Shown piece by piece: positions 62,774 through 64,000 of a DNA stretch of 64,000 nt (position 1 is its first letter; each line of letters starts with the position of its first letter). Position numbers and translations under genes: made by a program. The DNA is from Actinomadura cremea. Its GTDB lineage: Bacteria > Actinomycetota > Actinomycetes > Streptosporangiales > Streptosporangiaceae. The notes beneath the pieces were generated by a model, which had not been told where the DNA came from, ran no database searches, and saw only the letters and a program-made list of their open reading frames with translations. The DNA lies in contig NZ_BMRF01000009.1 of the NCBI RefSeq assembly GCF_014648495.1, forward strand, positions 186,001-250,000, read 5' to 3'.

Positions 62774-63570
62774 ATGGGCGCTCTGGACGGAAAGTCGATC
62801 ATGCTCACCGGGGCGGGCGCGGGCATCGGCCGCGCGGTCGTGCGGCGCTACGTCGCCGAGGGCGCCCGCGTCGTCGCCGTGGACCTCGACGGTGAGGGAC
62901 TGGCGAGCCTGGCCGCCGAGTCGGGCGGCGCGGTCGTCCCGCTCGTCGCGGACGTCCGCTCCTGGCAGGACAACGTCGCGGCGGTGGAGACCGCCGTGAC
63001 CGAGTTCGGGGGCCTGGACGTCCTGGTCGCCAACGCGGGCATCACCGACGGCGCCCGCCCCCTCCTCGACATCCCGGCGAGAAGCTGACGGGAGCGTTCC
63101 AGGAACTGACGGCCGTCAACGTCCTCGCCGCGCTCCTCGCCGCTCGCGCCGCCGCCGACGCTCTCATCCGCAGCCGGGGGAGCATCATCGTGACGGGCTC
63201 GTACGCGAGTTTCCACGCGTCCGGGGGAGGCGTCCTCTACACCGCGTCCAAGCACGCGCTCCTCGGGGTCGTCCGCCAGCTCGCCTACGAGCTGGCGCCG
63301 GACGTCCGGGTCAACGGGGTCGCGCCCGGCATCGCCCCGACACGGCTGCGCGGCATCGACGTCCTCGGCCAGGACCGCTCCGATTCCGTCCTGGAAGGGA
63401 CCGCGGCCGTCCTGCCGCTGCAGGAGGTGCCCTCCACCGAGTCCTACGGCGGCCTGTACACGTTGCTCGCGAACCCCGCCGACTCCGGCCACCTCACCGG
63501 TACCATGATCGCCGCCGACAGCGGCCTCTCGGTCCGCGGCCTGGCCCGCCCCGGCGGCCGCGTGCAGTGA
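62774..63570 (+). pseudogene. Short-chain dehydrogenase (dihydrodiol dehydrogenase-like) with a frameshift
   Basis: The first frame has KSIMLTGAGAGIGRAVVRRY (cofactor motif) and VANAGITDG, then stops at 63088. From about 63075 the protein continues in another frame: GEKLTGAFQELTAVNV, VTGSYASFH (catalytic Ser) and YTASKHALLG (Tyr and Lys), with a normal end at 63570. One G is missing near 63074-63077 (CCCGGCGAG). With that base restored it would be a 265-residue SDR. It follows the oxidoreductase remnant by 57 bases with GAGAGGAGG before the ATG. Confidence 0.75.
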
Positions 63571-63632
63571 AGGCCCGCCGAGCCTGAGCGACGGCGGCCA
63601 TGTGGGACGGAGAGGAACGCGGTGCGGCTCCG

Positions 63633-63920
63633 TCAGCGGACGGACCTGCCGCGGAAGGCGACCACCAGCCCGCTGAGCAGGGTGAGGACCGCCGCCATCA
63701 GGTAGAGCAGCGTGTAGTTCTTGTCGTCGCCGGAGGCGCCGATCGCCAGGAAGACCGGCGCGATGAGCGGCGCGAGTCCCTGCGCGATCGACGTGGAGAA
63801 GCCGTAGATGCCGGTGAAGCGCCCGGCGTCGCTGTCGCGCTCGGGCAGCACGTCCAGCATGAGTGCCTGGTCGACGGCGGCGAACAGGCCCGATGCGGGC
63901 CAAGTCCAGCCGATGGGGGT
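63633..63920 (-). pseudogene. MFS transporter, C-terminal fragment
   Basis: The open frame covers only the last two or three helices (SGLFAAVDQALMLDVLP, then GRFTGIYGFSTSIAQGLAPL, then LLYLMAAVLTLLSGLVVAF). A TGA at 63921-63923 closes the frame upstream. ATG 63860 could start a 75-residue piece. The earlier helices are not in the remaining 80 bases. Confidence 0.6.
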
Positions 63921-63923
63921 TCA

Positions 63924-64000
63924 GATGGAGCCACGTTCCGGCGCGGTACTCCTCGGCGACCTCGCCCCCGAACGCCGCGCCCATGTCGAACTTGTCCGGG
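63924..64000 (-). other. Unidentified open frame at the window edge
   Basis: The minus-strand frame reads DKFDMGAAFGGEVAEEYRAG and then TWLHLNP, up to the point where MFS similarity begins in another frame. It looks like a coding fragment of a different protein, joined to the MFS end. I do not recognise it. Confidence 0.3.

Overview
This is a roughly 70% GC actinomycete chromosome segment. The pointers are an F420-dependent luciferase-like oxidoreductase, an AfsR-type SARP regulator, FadR, PucR and TetR regulators, GTG and TTG starts, and frequent ATGA or GTGA start-stop overlaps. A Streptosporangiales relative such as Actinomadura would fit, but that is inference. No rRNA, tRNA, CRISPR array, intact transposase or replication origin was seen.

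Layout. (1) 193-7065: a tightly coupled oligopeptide/nickel-type ABC importer operon with an embedded methyltransferase and an 88-residue protein of unknown function. It ends at a strong terminator and is followed by a leaderless F420-type oxidoreductase gene. (2) 8267-14915: an acyl-CoA catabolic operon with two acyl-CoA dehydrogenases, a class III CoA-transferase, a beta-hydroxyacid dehydrogenase, an internally deleted aldehyde dehydrogenase and a P450. A 20-bp tandem repeat array lies across the translation start of the second acyl-CoA dehydrogenase. Two paralogous FadR-type regulators follow. A palindrome, ACATCTAGATGT, recurs at two promoters flanking this block. (3) 17208-22393: a conserved hypothetical gene, a solitary ketosynthase with a Tyr in place of the second catalytic His, a PucR regulator and a secreted amidohydrolase. 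(4) 22631-32638: methyltransferases, an ABC exporter pair beside a decayed TetR gene, a large AfsR/SARP regulator, a VOC protein, LuxR and ABC fragments, an NTF2-like protein and a cysteine-less HesB-like protein. (5) 32758-36494: ctaD, DUF3040, DUF2243 and a CtaG-like gene. (6) 36520-41130: a ruined amidohydrolase, a DUF418/histidine kinase/response regulator operon and a GH25 lysozyme. (7) 41581-49766: a carotenoid cluster with crtI, crtB, a second desaturase, a CruF-like hydratase, a glycosyltransferase and a CrtA-like oxygenase, together with plsX and a divergent PlsY homologue. The gene set suggests an acyclic, glycosylated and possibly acylated carotenoid. (8) 50186-64000: a gene-decay zone with many truncated or frameshifted genes. 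Three intact islands stand in it: an ABC-F plus Vat-type antibiotic resistance pair with a divergent TetR gene, a secreted protein-arginine deiminase homologue, and a BtrH-like protein.

The strongest leads are the acyl-phosphate enzymes inside the carotenoid cluster, the 20-bp overlapping mini-ORF ladder, the shared FadR-type operator candidate, the bacterial arginine deiminase, and the Cys-His-Tyr ketosynthase.
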